Below, in pieces: positions 10,981 to 23,177 of a stretch of DNA of 64,000 nucleotides. A program made the position numbers and the translations under genes. Each line of letters starts with the position of its first letter. Positions within the stretch are counted from its first letter, which is position 1. The stretch comes from Macquaria australasica (lineage: Eukaryota; Chordata; Actinopteri; Centrarchiformes; Percichthyidae). The DNA lies in contig SEMN01000531.1 of assembly GCA_005408345.1 (NCBI GenBank), positions 1-64,000 on the forward strand, given 5' to 3'. The notes beneath the pieces are model-generated. The model worked only from the letters and a program-made list of their open reading frames with translations. It was not told the origin of the DNA and made no database searches.

Positions 10981-11136
10981 CTTCTTCACTGGCTTTGTTT
11001 GTGCATTGCTACATTTCTCAGCACATTACTGCCACCAACTGTGTGAAAACATCGGCAGGACTGTGTATTGCATCACCTGCGTGCATGCGAGCGTGCATTG
11101 GCATCCTCTTGTGTATGCCCAAGATACTGATAAAAC

Positions 11137-11310
11137 AGGGACCAAAACAGATTGCCATTGGGATTTTCATTGGCATTGTCATTGGGATCGCCATTAGGAT
11201 TTTCATTGGAATTTCAATTGGGATTGCCAATAAGATTGCCATTGGGATTGCCATTGAGTTTGCCATTGGGATTATCATCTGCACTGGGATCACCATTGGG
11301 ATTGGTGACA
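11137..11310. repeat. 12-bp minisatellite, GGGATTGCCATT unit
   Basis: About 14 imperfect units of 12 bp (variants GGGATTTTCATT, GGGATCGCCATT, GAGTTTGCCATT). Because the unit is a multiple of three, frames stay open: the plus strand reads as repeated IGIA/IGIF and the minus strand as repeated NPNG/NGNL. See the finding on the adjoining minus-strand ORF. Confidence 0.85.
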
Positions 11311-11781
11311 TTACTGCCATCCTGGTTTTTGGTTTGTTCTGGCAGCTCATGATTTTGAATAGCTATAGGACTTTTTACAGTTTTTTTTTCTCTTTCTTTT
11401 GCATTTATTCTTAGCTCCTCTTTCAAATGGCAACTCACCTCCTCTGACAGAAGGTCTTCATAAACCCTGTAGTCCGGAGGGCACAACAGGTCCAGTTACG
11501 ACACAGAGCTCCTTTTCCACATATTCCGTCTGATAATAAGGCTTTAAGACATTCAAAGAAGTTCCAAAGCAAAAAAAAAATCCACAGATTACAGCAAAAC
11601 CACAGTCCTAGAAAAGAAACAAAGGTACATTTTAAGACTTATTTAAATATTTAATGGAATGTACTACTGCTTTTATTGATTTTATTGATTTTATTTACAG
11701 ACATAGAGCTGACTTATGTAAAAGGTTAACAGTATCATTGAGTACCATGACTCCCTTATCAGTGGTCCCTTATTGTGGTTT
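11311..11781. other. Unidentified stretch with minus-strand ORF end
   Basis: The minus-strand ORF 11486-11214 begins with ordinary-looking sequence (DYRVYEDLLSEEVSCHLKEE) before entering the NPNG repeat. I do not recognise a family. The remainder is AT-rich. Confidence 0.3.
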
Positions 11782-13425
11782 CAATTCAATTCAGTTTTAT
11801 TTATATAGCCCCAAATCATAACAAAGTTATCTCAGGGCAATTATTCATATAGAGCAGGTCTAGACCGACTCTTTATATTTACAGAGACCCAACAGTTCCC
11901 ACCATGAGCAAGCACTAGGCGACAGTGGCAAGGAAAAACTCCCTTTTAACAGGTAGAAACCTCGAGCAGAACCAGGCTCTGGGTGGGCGGTCATCTGCCT
12001 CGACCGGTTGGGTTGAGAGAGAGGGAGAGAGAGCAAGCAAGAGCAGGAGGAAAGAGAACATACAGTAGTACAGTACAGTTCTACATAGAGATGAAAAGTA
12101 ATAGTTGTGATAATAGTATTGATGATAATATTAATAAAAATAATAGCAGTATAATAATAGTAATACTAATAATAAGAGCAATAACAGTAATAACAGCAGT
12201 GGCTGTTGAGCAGGAGCACGGGGGCAGCAGGTGGCTGCAACCATAGATCCAGACTCTACAGCTCCGGAGGCAGAAATACCTGCAGAAAGCAACAGAAGGA
12301 GAGAGAGAGAGAGGAGAGAAAGCACACAACTACGGAAAGAAGTTGAGTTAGTAACAAGCATTAATGGGATAAGAGTGCGTACAGATGGAGAGGGGGAGGA
12401 GGAGAGAGGAGTTCAGTGCATCATAGGAAGTCTCCTGGTAGTCTAGACCTATAGTAGCACAACTAAGGGGTGGCTCAGGGCTCACCTGAGTCAGCCCTAC
12501 TATAAGCTTTATCAAAGAGGAAAGTCTTAAGCCTACTCTTAAATGTGGGGAGGGTGTCTGCCTCCCGTACACAAACTGGAAGCTGGTTCCACAGGAGTGG
12601 AGCTTGATAGCTGAAGGCTCTGATTCCCATTCTACTTTTAGAGACTCTAGGAACCACAAGGAACCCTGCATTCTGGGAGCACAGTGCTCTAGTGGGGTAA
12701 TAGGGCACAATGAGCTCTTTAAGATATGATGGTGCCTGACCATTAAGGGCTTTGAAGGTGAGGAGAAGGATTTTAAATTCTATTCTGGATTTTACAGGGA
12801 GCCAGTGTAGAGAAGCTAATATTGGAGAAATATGTTCTCTTTTCCTGGTTCTTGTCAGTAAACGTGCCGCAGCATTCTGGATCAGCTGGAGAGTCTTAAG
12901 GGACTTATTGGGGCAGCCTGAGTTGCAATAATCCAGCCTAGACGTAAAAAATGCATGGACTAGTTTTTCCGAATCTTTTTGAGACAGAATGTGCCTGATT
13001 TTTGCAATGTTATGTAAGTGAAAAAAGGCAGTTCTTGAAGTTTGTTTGTGTGGGGTTAAAGGACATATCCTGATCAAAGATAACTCCAAGATTCCTTATG
13101 GTGTCGCTGGAGGCCAGGGCAATGTCATCTATAGAAACTATATCTTTAGATAATGTGTTTTGGAAGGCTAAATACAATAACTTCGGTTTTGTCTGAGTTT
13201 AACATCATAAAATTGCAGGTCATCCAGGTTTTTATGTCCTTAAGGCATGCTTGAAGTTTAGCTAATTGATTGGTTTCATCTGGCTTGATCGATAAATACA
13301 ATTGGGTATCATCTGCATAACAATGAATATGAACAGGAGTGCTTCCTAATAATATTGCCTAAAGGAAGCATATATAAGAGAATTATATAAATAGAATTGG
13401 TCCAAGCACAGAACCTTGTGGAACT
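11782..13425 (-). mobile_element. L2 LINE, antisense, 5'-truncated
   Basis: Antisense copy of the 1-2641 element. Its 3' end is at 11782 (CAATTCAATTCAGTTTTATT on plus) and its 5' truncation at 13425, inside the RT motif GVPQGSVLGP (equivalent to about 975 of the first copy). The 3' UTR carries a purine-rich (GA)n tract on plus, the complement of the (CT)n tract, near 12296-12323. Confidence 0.92.
12475..13425 (-). pseudogene. L2 ORF2 C-terminal region, truncated
   Basis: The longest open stretch, 13089-12475, encodes 204 aa covering the post-RT region (FFHLHNIAKIRHILSQKD, QNAAARLLTRTRKREH, LASLHWLPVK) to the natural end. The YADD region upstream (about 13300-13325) is in another frame. It lacks endonuclease and most of RT, so it cannot act alone. 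Confidence 0.88.
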
Positions 13426-13769
13426 TTTTTACTAATTTAGGTTTGCATGTAGAATCGTAAACTACTAAGTGACAGGTAACTACAGCCACCAAATAACTAA
13501 AAAATGATACTATGTCACTGTAAGATGTAGTTGTGTAAAAGCATCATGTCTCACAAAATGGAAATCTTTAAGTAAAGTACCAGTGTAACATTATTATCTA
13601 AATTACATTATTTTAGTAAATGTTACTTGTCTTCTTTTCACCTGTGCTTTTAAAGCCATAATATGCATTTATAAGACAGTAGAATTGGGCCCTTTGAAAT
13701 ATACTTAATTTTTCTAGTCTTATTTTTGAAGATACAAAATAGTTGAAACATCATTTGAATGTTTATGTT
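13426..13769. other. Spacer with a fragment of the 16107-17845 repeat family
   Basis: 13545-13590 (GTCTCACAAAATGGAAAT then AAGTAAAGTACCAGTGTA) resembles 17760-17815 of the repeat at 16107. The rest is AT-rich and unassigned. Confidence 0.4.
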
Positions 13770-14045
13770 TTAGAATAATTATTATTATTTATTACTTTTT
13801 TGTAATATCAACTTTGTCTTTAAATTACTACTTTTTCTTGTAATATTATGACCCTTTCTCGTTAACACTTGGTTTTATCTCAAAATATTATGACTTTTTT
13901 CTATTGACATTATGACTTTATTTCATAAAATATTCACATTAAGATTTTTTTCCCTCAAAATTACAACTGTTTTCACATAAGCACATGAGACTTTTTTCTC
14001 AAAATATTGCAAGTAATCTTTTGAAATTGCAGAATTTTTTTTCTT
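13770..14045. repeat. Degenerate AT-rich minisatellite
   Basis: Loose tandem repeats of a roughly 22-bp unit around TCTCAAAATATTATGACTTT, heavily diverged. The related TCAGAATTCTGACTTT unit flanks the arms of the foldback at 52561-58239. Confidence 0.6.
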
Positions 14046-14455
14046 AGCTGCCACAAAAGTAAGGTTTGCAGCAGCAGTTACATTTCTAAACCAAAAGAGG
14101 CCTTTTAACTCAGTTTTAACCCTCAAAATGTTAGTAAGAGTTTTTATCTGCCTTGCTGACATCATTTACAGTACTAATAGAATTCTCCATATACAGTGTG
14201 AAAAATTGTGATAACAAAAACATTTTTGTGTTTGATTACTAATGCATTAATAATAATAATGCATAATGCAAATATATATACATGAACATTTAGCTTATTT
14301 GATTGCTGCGTGTTGTCACTTATAAGTGGTGCATTCTTATGATTGGTTTTGATGAGTGTCTCCTCAAAGGTCAGCTTTTTCTTGCAAGGAATTCTAGTCT
14401 GGGAGGTTTTGAGGTTTGTCAGTGAGCAGAAAAAAAGGTGGCAATCAAGGTGAGG
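14046..14455. other. No recognised feature
   Basis: AT-rich unique-looking sequence. The minus-strand ORF at 14165-13923 has no domain I recognise. Confidence 0.5.
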
Positions 14456-14548
14456 ATAAAAGGAGGGGCAGCCAGGAACACTACATCATTTAGACGTACA
14501 CTTCGTCTGCAGGAGCAAAAAAAATCTATATCAAAACAGCATCACAAG
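14456..14548 (+). promoter_or_regulatory. Possible core promoter and short first exon
   Basis: GATAAAAGGAGGGGC at 14454-14468 resembles a TATA box. About 30 bp downstream lies a plausible start region, and AACAGCATCACAAG then GTATACC near 14548 could be a 5' splice site. No downstream plus-strand coding exon is recognisable, so this may be fortuitous. Confidence 0.15.
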
Positions 14549-15224
14549 GTATACCAAGCTGGCTGAAAGGGCTGAAATATATAAGTGCAAAACGATCAAA
14601 CATTAGCGTGGGAAATGCTCTGTCCACCAGTTGAGGGAAAATGTGTCAGCCACAAGAGCAAACAGGAAATCTTCTGCTGCATTTACCTTGTCTGAACAGC
14701 ATGCTCAGTAGTTTACCACAATGTGCCAGCCCTTACTTTCAACAGTGACGGTACAGTATGCTTTCACTTCTCATTTCCACAGTAAATTTGATTTTTAAAG
14801 TCTCTGCATCTTTCAGAAAAGACATGTCCTGTAGCACTGAGCATGATCATGTTGTACCTGTAATCTCCTCTTTTTTATTTCAAGATCTTGGAAAATTGCC
14901 TTGTTTTTGTGGTGGAAATTTAGGAAAACATGTAATGTGTACATGAAACATTTAGGTGGGTATCAGCAATTACTTGTTAACATCATCTTTCTCCCTCTTC
15001 TTGCATTTTTGGCGCAGTGTGTATTGCTGCCCTCTACTGTCAGTGTTATAACTTGCATGTTATTTCTTCCTTAAATGTCACCCATTGTAGCAGAAAGTCT
15101 TAGACAAGACAATATCTTCTCACAAATAAGTATATATTTTTTCTTTTTCTATTTTCTCTTTTTTTTTGAGTCTCAAAATTTTCAGCATAATCTCAAGTTA
15201 GTAATCATGACTGCTTGATCTCAA
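14549..15224. other. No recognised feature
   Basis: AT-rich, with small unsupported ORFs. Confidence 0.5.
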
Positions 15225-15715
15225 TACTAGTGACAGCTAAATGCTAATGTCAGCAAGCTAACAATATCAATGCTAACATGCTGCACGTTTAGCGGGTATA
15301 ATGTTTACCATGTTCAACATCTTAGTTTAAAGTGTTAGCATGCTAACAGCTGAGGCTAATGGGAATGTCATTAGCTTTGCAGGTAAAATTAAGACCTGAT
15401 TTTGGCACTAAATTAAAAGGGGTTCACAAAAATTATTACAATTCATCCTGAGGGGAACATGAATGTATGCACCACATTTCATGGCAATCCATTCAGTAGT
15501 TGCCTAGGCATTTCAAAACCACGAATGTCAACCTCATAGGGGTGCAAGAGGAAAAGGCAGGGATCACCAAAGTCATAAAGATACATCATCTAGGAACCAT
15601 GAATGAAAAAATGCAGGGCAATCTAGCCAACAGTTGTTGAGATATTTCAGTCTGGACCAAAGTGGAGGACCGACATCAGACTGACATTGCCATCCAGTGA
15701 GCCACTACCATGACT
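15225..15715 (+). repeat. Interspersed fish repeat (GCTAACATGCTAA type)
   Basis: Contains TTTAGCGGGTATAATGTTTA, AATGTCATTAGCTTTGCAGG, ATTCATCCTGAGGGGAACAT, CATTTCATGGCAATCCATTC and GAGATATTTCAGTCTGGACC. The same ordered blocks occur at about 24830-25300 and in reverse at 48800-49330. I recognise this as an abundant percomorph repeat. It is non-coding and its transposition mechanism is unknown to me. Confidence 0.75.
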
Positions 15716-16106
15716 AACAAGACTTACAAATATGTATAATTTGTGATGTTCACAAATGTGTCTTATACAGAATTACCACCCAACATGAATCAATGAAAAC
15801 AACTTCATGCATGTCATTTGTATTGAGACGAATTTCTCTCCACACAAAAGCAGCCCATTGTCCCAGTCTGAGTAATTCTGCCTCCTGTCAGTAGTCTCAC
15901 CAGTTTACACGTGTACTGTATATACAGTACATAGAGTTACAGTTAATTACTTACTTACTTACTGAGACTCTATTGAGAATATTTTCTATAAATACTAATC
16001 CCACTGTACAACAATCCAAGTGTTGTGCTACAAAATACTTTCATATCAAACTATAATAATGAAAAATATGATAAAATTAGAATAGGTAGCCACAGAATGA
16101 CTTAAA
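15716..16106. other. No recognised feature
   Basis: AT-rich spacer containing a short ACTGTATATACAGT palindrome (about 15915) and TTACTTACTTACT near 15950. Confidence 0.5.
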
Positions 16107-16339
16107 CAGTAGTGGGAAAAGGAATTAGATCCTTTATTAAAGTAAAGCTATCAATTCCACCATGGAATAAAACTGCATTCAGAAGTTTATGTAAGTAGAA
16201 GTATAGAAATAGTCAAATGTAGTAAAATATCAAAGTACAAGTACTCATGGATGTTTTCACATTGTTATATTACTGTTGCATTAGGACTAATGTGATACAC
16301 TGTAAATATCTAATTTCTCCACATACTGCTGGTGTTAAA

Positions 16340-17360
16340 CCCTTCAAGGAATAGTTCAACATTTTTGAGAGACACACCTATGTTTAACTAGGCTAACTGT
16401 TTCTCCCCGCCCCCAGTCTTTAGGGTAAGCTAGGCTAAACATGTCCTGACTCCAGACCCTTTACTTAAAAGAATAGTTCAACATTTTGGAAAATACAGAT
16501 ACCTTATTTCTGTGAGTGAGATGTTCAGATTGATATCAGTCTCATGCCTGTGTGTACAGAGATGGAGTGAGGATGTGGTTAGCCTACCTTAGCATAAAGA
16601 CTGGAAGCAGGGGGAAACAGCTAGCCTGGCTCTTTCTGAAGTTCAAAAATACACCTACAAACACCTCTAAAGCTCATAAATTAACACGTTATATCTTGTT
16701 TGTTTAATTCATACATAAATAAATCATACATGCTGGAATTATTTCTTGCTGAACAACAGCCTGGTGCAGTGACTGTGTGCAGCTTCCTAGAGTCTTGTCA
16801 TCACAGTGAGGGTGCCAGGTTTGGTACCATCGTACCTGTACACTGCAAAACCTGTGCTCACCAACCATATTTGGTAACCCACGGTATAGCCAGAGATGCT
16901 GCACAGAAATAGCCTAACTTAGCTTATGAATAAACTATTCTTCGTCAAGAAATAATTTCGGCACAAAACGAAACCCCTAAAACCACAAGTTGTTGTTAGA
17001 TTTCTCTTTCTTTACAGGTTAAACAAGCTAGATACAACGTGTTAAATAGTGAGCTTTAGGGGTGAAAGTCGGTGTTTCTTTTAACTTTGGACAGAGCCAG
17101 GCTAGCTGCTTCCTCCTGCTTCCAGTCTTTATGCTAAGCTAGGCTAACCAAGTCATGACTCCAGCTCTGTAATTAACACACAGACATGAGATTGATATCC
17201 ATCTTGTCATGTAACTCTCTGAAAGAAAGCAAATAAGCGAATACAATTTTTCCAAAGGTTTGAACTATTTCTTTAAGGCACAGACAAGAAACTGATCAAA
17301 ATTCTTAGGCAACTCTTTGAAAGAAAGCAAGGGGTATTTCCAAAAATGTTGAACATTTTC
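16340..17360. mobile_element. TTAAAG-type MITE, outer copy, split by its own kind
   Basis: The left half 16340-16464 (GGAATAGTTCAACATTTTTG, CCAGTCTTTAGGGTAAGCTA, CATGTCCTGACTCCAG) and right half 17277-17360 (CAGACAAGAAACTGATC, AACTCTTTGAAAGAAAGCAA, CAAAAATGTTGAACATTTT) together make one reduced copy. The inner copy 16465-17276 interrupts it at a TTAC/TTAA site. Confidence 0.65.
16465..17276. mobile_element. TTAAAG-type MITE, inner copy
   Basis: Left end TTAAAAGAATAGTTCAACAT; right end in reverse complement TTAAAGAAATAGTTCAAAC. The 812-bp body contains TAGCATAAAGACTGGAAGCA and AAACAGCTAGCCTGGCTCT, recognised from a common fish MITE. ORFs inside (for example 16700-16912) are incidental. Confidence 0.75.
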
Positions 17361-17845
17361 GATAAAAGGAGGAAAATAATGTGAAAGAAAACACAGACTC
17401 ATCACTTGTCTTTACTTAAAATACAACAAATGAGGAAGGTTTGTTCATGTCCCCACTTATGGAGGTTCAAGGCATTACCAATCAAGCCATGATAAAGCAA
17501 TCACTACAAATCAAGCACAGAGAAAGATTTAATGTACAGAGATAAAGATTTGCATCACTGAGTGCATATTAAAATAAAATTATCTTTGAAACCTACACAT
17601 TTCTATTATCACACTGGCTAGTTTAAACTCTAGCAGTGCATCTTATTTATATTTTGCATGTAACAATGTTAGTCTTTAAATTAACTAGTTACTACAGTTG
17701 TCAGGTTAATGTAGTGGAGTAAAAAGGACAATATTTCCTTCTGAAAATGTAAAAGTATAAGGTCTCACAAAATGGAATTACTCACATAAAGTAAAGTACT
17801 TAAAAACTAGTGTACTAAATGTACTTAGTTACTTTTTTATCTCTT

Positions 17846-20800
17846 GGCTTAACTAGTCCAAACCTGCATTACTCCTTCAGAACACAGCCATTTCAACCTC
17901 TTATTGTGTTAATCTTATGGTTGTTGTCTTTTTTGAGAATAAAATATAGTCTTATTTTCAATGCCACTGTATACTGATGTACAAACTGCTCTACATGTCA
18001 TTTGTGAAATGGTTCAGCTTTGAAGAAACATTGTCAAACTGACAGAGAAAGGCTTATCTCACATGACACTGTATGATTGTTTCTGGACATCAAGATGTGC
18101 GACAAGAACATTTGTTTTTCACTGAAGTCGATGCTACTTTACAGGAGATGGGAGCGTATCTATTATTGCCAAAGACAACTAAAGTGCATGCTGCTTTACC
18201 CACTAACTCAATGGCTTGTACAGTAATTCATAAAACATACATTAATATAACACTTAACCCTATAATACTTATAGGGTTTGCAGCACAATGTGTTAGCATT
18301 TTATTCACTTGTATACAAAGTATACAATCACATTTTTTTAAACAGTGCTATAAGTAACCAAGAAAACTTTCAATAATTCAATTCAGTGTCACATTCAACC
18401 ACTGATGATATCACCTTTGACTTTTGTTTGTGTGCTATGGGGCTAGTGTATAAGGAAAAAAGGCAAACATTTAACTCATAGATACGTTTTCAACTAAATT
18501 TCTTGTTGCGAATAAAAACTTCAGAAATTTGCTGCTTTTTAATAAATTTCCATAAGCTAATTGTCAAACATAGACGTTCAGCAGTCATGAAATTTGGCAC
18601 TTCTTTGAGCTGCCCTCAAGCACACAATGCATCCACATCCAGTGAAGAGTTACTATGCATAAAATCCAGAGTATCTACTAAACATATTGTATATTTGTGC
18701 GTTATATTTTCTGTATATAGAAGTCTGAAGTAAGCATAGGCATCCAGCACTCTGGAAACCTGGAAACACATTTGAGACTTCATGGCTGAAGCTACTTTTC
18801 CCTGATTAATGGGATTTGGGGGCGCTATTGGACTCTGTAACCAATCTTGAAAGTTTTTTAACCTTTTTTAAATAACCTTTGACTTGTATTTTCCTCGTCA
18901 TCAAATACATCCTCTGTGTTAGTATCCCTGACTTGTACATGCTGGTGATGCGTGCCCATGCTAGCTGTATGGTATTATAAACCCTTTATAAATGGTACTG
19001 TATTAGACAGTGGTGGCAAGTTTTATAAATTGTTACTAATGGTTTTGTTAATGGTTAATACATCATTTATCAATGCTTTTGGATTATCAGGTTGTAAAAA
19101 ATCCCTGGTGAATATCCTCCTCCAGGTGAAGTGACCTCTTTAAGTCATCAGTGAGACTGTCCACCCATTAAAAACAACAACATTAAGTTGTTTGTTCAAA
19201 TGCCTAAATACAACATTTACATGGCAAGGACAAGGACTGTCTGTGAGAGCAAAGGCTAACCTCGTTGGGTGGAGGTCCTGGTAGAGGATGAGACAACAGT
19301 GTTGTTGCCTCATCCTGTGACCACTGTTGTTTCACATGTCCTACAAACAGTAAATGTTTGTTTTCTTTTGAAGCAGGTTCCCTAACCTTGACAAAGTAGT
19401 TGTTTTTAACCCAAACCACAATGTTTCCACACTAACCAAGTTGTTTTTGTGCCTAATTCTAACCAAATCTTCACCACAGAGGAGGCAGATCAGGAAACGT
19501 CATATGAATCATTTTTTGTAACAGTGACTTGTAACAGTTTAAGACTGGGTTGTTTTTAAAAGCAATGTGAAGTGACATATTTTGCTGTTTAGTCTGAAGG
19601 ACTACCTGAACAAGTTATGACCCTTGAGCTGGAATTCTACAAATTTCTAGAAAGACACATTTCTCTGAGTATCACCGCCTTTGAAACGGAAAGGTAAAAC
19701 ACGTTAACATACCCAAAATCTGTAGTATAAAAAAAAACAACAACCAGCCCTCACTTTCTAATAAGCCATCAAATTTGCAGTTGTAAAGCTTAACAAGTTG
19801 CTAATGAATTGAGTTTAATACTCTGCAGTCTCTTTCCAGAAGGTGGTCAGTGTGCTAAAGAGGTATTTCAAAATATTCATCAACATTAATAAAGTGATTA
19901 GTTACAATGTATAAACCCTATACAAAGTATGACTTTTTTTAAATAATGGTTCTAAAGAGGGTTAATCCAAGACATAACTTGTCTCTATGAGTTTAGCTGT
20001 AATGCAAAACCAAAATAGGCTTTTTTACTGATCTATATTAATAAGTGATTTATTAACAAGCATCCCTTATGTGAAAGTGGTACTGAAAAAAGTTAATCCA
20101 AGAACTCTGTTGGGCTATGTGTTTGACAGTCACACAAACTATACTGCAGTTATCCCAAATCCAATTCCAAACTCCAAAATACAGGTTCAGGTCAAGTTCA
20201 AATCTGGGGGCTAAACAGAAGTGCATCATGCAGAGTACAAATAACTAAGTCACTACAATACTGGAGGAAACTGATAAGCCTTGGGTTGAATGATCTCTTC
20301 TTTTTTTATAGTATGCAAGTAAGTGTTTTTGATCAAATTTAAAATGGTGATCAATGAAATTCATCAAGCCACATTTGTTGGATTGATCTCAATCTGCAGA
20401 ACTCAGTGGCAGAAACTTTGTGAAGTTCTAGACCTCAGAAGTTTGTATGAGTCTCTTCACCTTTGCACTGGTGTTAGAGAGAATTATGAACACTTTAAAG
20501 CATGTACGTTGAGGACTTGTATATTAAATTAACAATTTGGATCATTAGCAAGGCAAAAACACAGAGAAACGAAACCTACAGCTTCTGCAAGATTCATTTG
20601 ACTGTCAATGACAAATTGTTTGGAATGTCAAAATGCTGTTGATAAGCCATAATAAAAGATGCCTTCATCCACATGTGATGATGACTGGGTAAACTTAATA
20701 GATTTTTTTAAAATTCAAAATAGGATTTAATTGTTTAAAATGAACTTATCTTGTTGAACTTTTTTGGTTTACATAAAAAGTTCATAGAGTTAGATGCCAA

Positions 20801-22042
20801 ACATTTAGATTGATGGCACAAACAGTAGCCAAACAGTTGGGAATATTAAAATTCAGTTAATAAGGCATCCCAAAGATGCTTTGATTCATATTTAGTTAAG
20901 ATCCAATCAGGTTTGTAGGAGAAGCAGCCAAAAATGTGTTTTTGACCAGGTCAGTTTATTGAGGTTGCCATGACCCAAGCAACTCGAGGGGTAAAAAGAA
21001 GTTTGTTGGTACACAAAAAACTCTTAGGGTTACAGGTCAAAACTGAACCTTAAGGCCTCAGAATGCTTGAAACAAAGTTTATTTTTGTCTGGAACCCCCT
21101 TTCTGATGGTGGGATTGTGGGGGATATAAAACATTATCTCCATTTGTATGATTCCTCACATCCAAACTACAAAGACACGATGCTATGACAGGCTTTTTCA
21201 AGTGTGGCCATTTGTAACACGTATAAACACTTTTGCCTTAGACACTGTCGGACAAAATGTCGAACCTACTTCAGTTGAAGCATACTGAGGCCCTTAGATG
21301 CATGAAAGCACCAACAAGCTTTGCAATGGATTATTGACTTGTCGACGGGAAAGAAAGCCTTGAAAAAATGCTTTCCCCCCTCATAAATTAAAGAAAGTGG
21401 CAGAGTGGCTGAACTAGCTACCAGATTAGTGGACAAACAGCTGATCTGTAATTTATTTTGCCTGCTGATAATATCAGGACTCAAAGGAGCAGAGTATGCT
21501 GAAATGGTGCTAAAAGTGAAGTGGCAGCAGGGTGCATTGAGTGAACATTGAAAATAGAAATTTTATTTTTTATAAAGCGAAGTGATCAGTGATGGGTTGA
21601 CAGGTTCTCAGAGACAAATTCACGACTGGCAGCTATTTTTTTCCTCAAAATGAGGCTATCATAAGCTTTTTGGCCATTCAAGTGTTAACATTACGTCTTC
21701 ATTCTGGCATCACACAAGCTCCAGTGGCTTTCCAGCACAAAGTACAGTATTTACATGTGTTACATATTATCATGACAAGACAACAAAAATTAGGTTAATG
21801 AGTATATTTAACATAATCTGTTGAAGGATACCCCTACCTGCTATGTTTTAGTTAAGGTTGGGTCATGAGAAACTTAACAGCGGGTGTATTTGATTGAGAG
21901 GAAAATATCCAGCTAATTGTAGATAGTGTAGAATAGATCTTTATTATCATTGTGGAACAATGAAAAACTGTTTAGCAACTCTTCAGCAGTGAGCTGATGT
22001 TCATTTGAAAGATTATTCAGCTAGTTAGAGTTTACTAACTGG

Positions 22043-22044
<2 letters not shown>
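17846..22044. other. 4.2 kb without recognised gene or repeat
   Basis: AT-rich, no domain-bearing ORF and no exon-like block. The largest ORFs (18073-18357, 94 aa; 18503-18733; 19419-19204 minus; 21484-21266 minus) have no recognisable motif and probably occur by chance. Confidence 0.5.

Positions 22045-22121
<77 letters not shown>
22045..22121. repeat. (GT)n microsatellite
   Basis: About 38 uninterrupted GT units, likely highly length-variable. The C/V-rich ORF across it is an artefact. Confidence 0.97.
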
Positions 22122-22123
<2 letters not shown>

Positions 22124-22479
22124 GAGGTGGAGCGGCTGCATATGTACATTACATGAAAGTCTTTATCTTCCTAGATATCACCTTCATACAGAAGGCAGTA
22201 CAGCACATGGGTTAAGAAGATTGTTGGTGATTGTTGTTTTTGTTGTTTTCTTAAAATCACAAGAAAATTATCTCATAGTCTCAAAATGAACAAGCTTTGT
22301 TTTTTCGTGATCACAAAATCAACAAAACCTACTAAACTAATTTCTCATGAACATTAGACAAAAATGGGCAAAATTCATATGTGGTAATTCAACTATGATT
22401 AGCACATGCAAGTCTGAAGTCATGGTATTCTACTGGAAAATGGTGGATTGCTAACTCTGAGTTTGGAGTGATTAGCTGC
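22122..22479. other. No recognised feature
   Basis: AT-rich spacer. Confidence 0.4.
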
Positions 22480-22580
22480 CAACAAGAAACCTGAGTTCAA
22501 GTATCTTAGGGTCTTGTTTACAAGTGAAGGTAAGATGGAACGTGGGATCTATGATGTGTCAAACCATTCAGCAAACGCCT
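22480..22580 (+). mobile_element. LINE ORF2 relic
   Basis: Plus-strand translation gives EFKYLRVLFTSEGKMERGIY, the region just after RT in a fish LINE (consensus-like YLGVLFTSEGKMER). The same region recurs at about 28600-28660. It is interrupted after about 22570 and possibly resumes at 23178. Confidence 0.6.
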
Positions 22581-23177
22581 CACTTGTGCCTACTTAAGAC
22601 GTCTAAGATCTGACCAAACCTCTGAACAAACCTCTGAACACACACCAACAATTTACATAGACTCACTATGGAGACACAGGCATTACACACATATGACAGA
22701 TAGATAACTATGCGTGCATATAGGTATGCATTGTAAGTGGAGCACATGTTACATTTGGTGCACTGCATCAAACGCCTACACACCAACACGCTTAACCTAG
22801 ATCTTATATCAAGAAAGCTCATTGTGTTTTCACCACTATTCTAGTAGGGGGTATTTGCAAGCTAATGGAATCCCATCAGAAACATTGCATTTTGCCTATA
22901 AATGATACAGGTCATTGAAAAATATAACATTATCATTATTTTTCGTCGTCTTCTTTCATTTTAGGAAGCACACACACTGGCCAGAAGAACTGTAGACTCT
23001 GTGACATTAAATGACAAACCAACACAAAACCCTGCGCATTGTGAAGTTAGAGGAACCAACAATATCTATAAAAATGCCCCCTGGTGGAATAGTTTCTTGA
23101 TATACATGCACTTTAGCTGTAGCAGGTATGCAGTAAAGGTATAATGCATTAGTTGGCTGAATTGTTTGACACCTCAT
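22581..23177. other. No recognised feature
   Basis: Probably an insertion between two LINE relics. No ends identified. Confidence 0.4.

Larger units (their letters stand above)
16107..17845. mobile_element. MITE (CAGTAGTGGGAAAAG type) split by later insertions
   Basis: The left part (16107-16265) has the blocks AGATCCTTTATTAAAGTAAA and TATCAAAGTACAAGTACTCA. The right part (about 17690-17845) has TAATGTAGTGGAGTAAAAAG, GTATAAGGTCTCACAAAATG and TAAATGTACTTAGTTACTTT. These are the two ends of a very common teleost repeat whose middle is replaced here by the nested TTAAAG-type MITEs at 16340-17360. A partial relative lies at 61985-62090. Confidence 0.65.

Noticed and set aside
16700..16912. 70-aa plus and 66-aa minus ORFs
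   Set aside because: Opposite-strand frames inside the TTAAAG-type MITE. Non-coding element.
22047..22289. ORF made of alternating Cys-Val
   Set aside because: Direct translation of the (GT)n microsatellite; not a protein.
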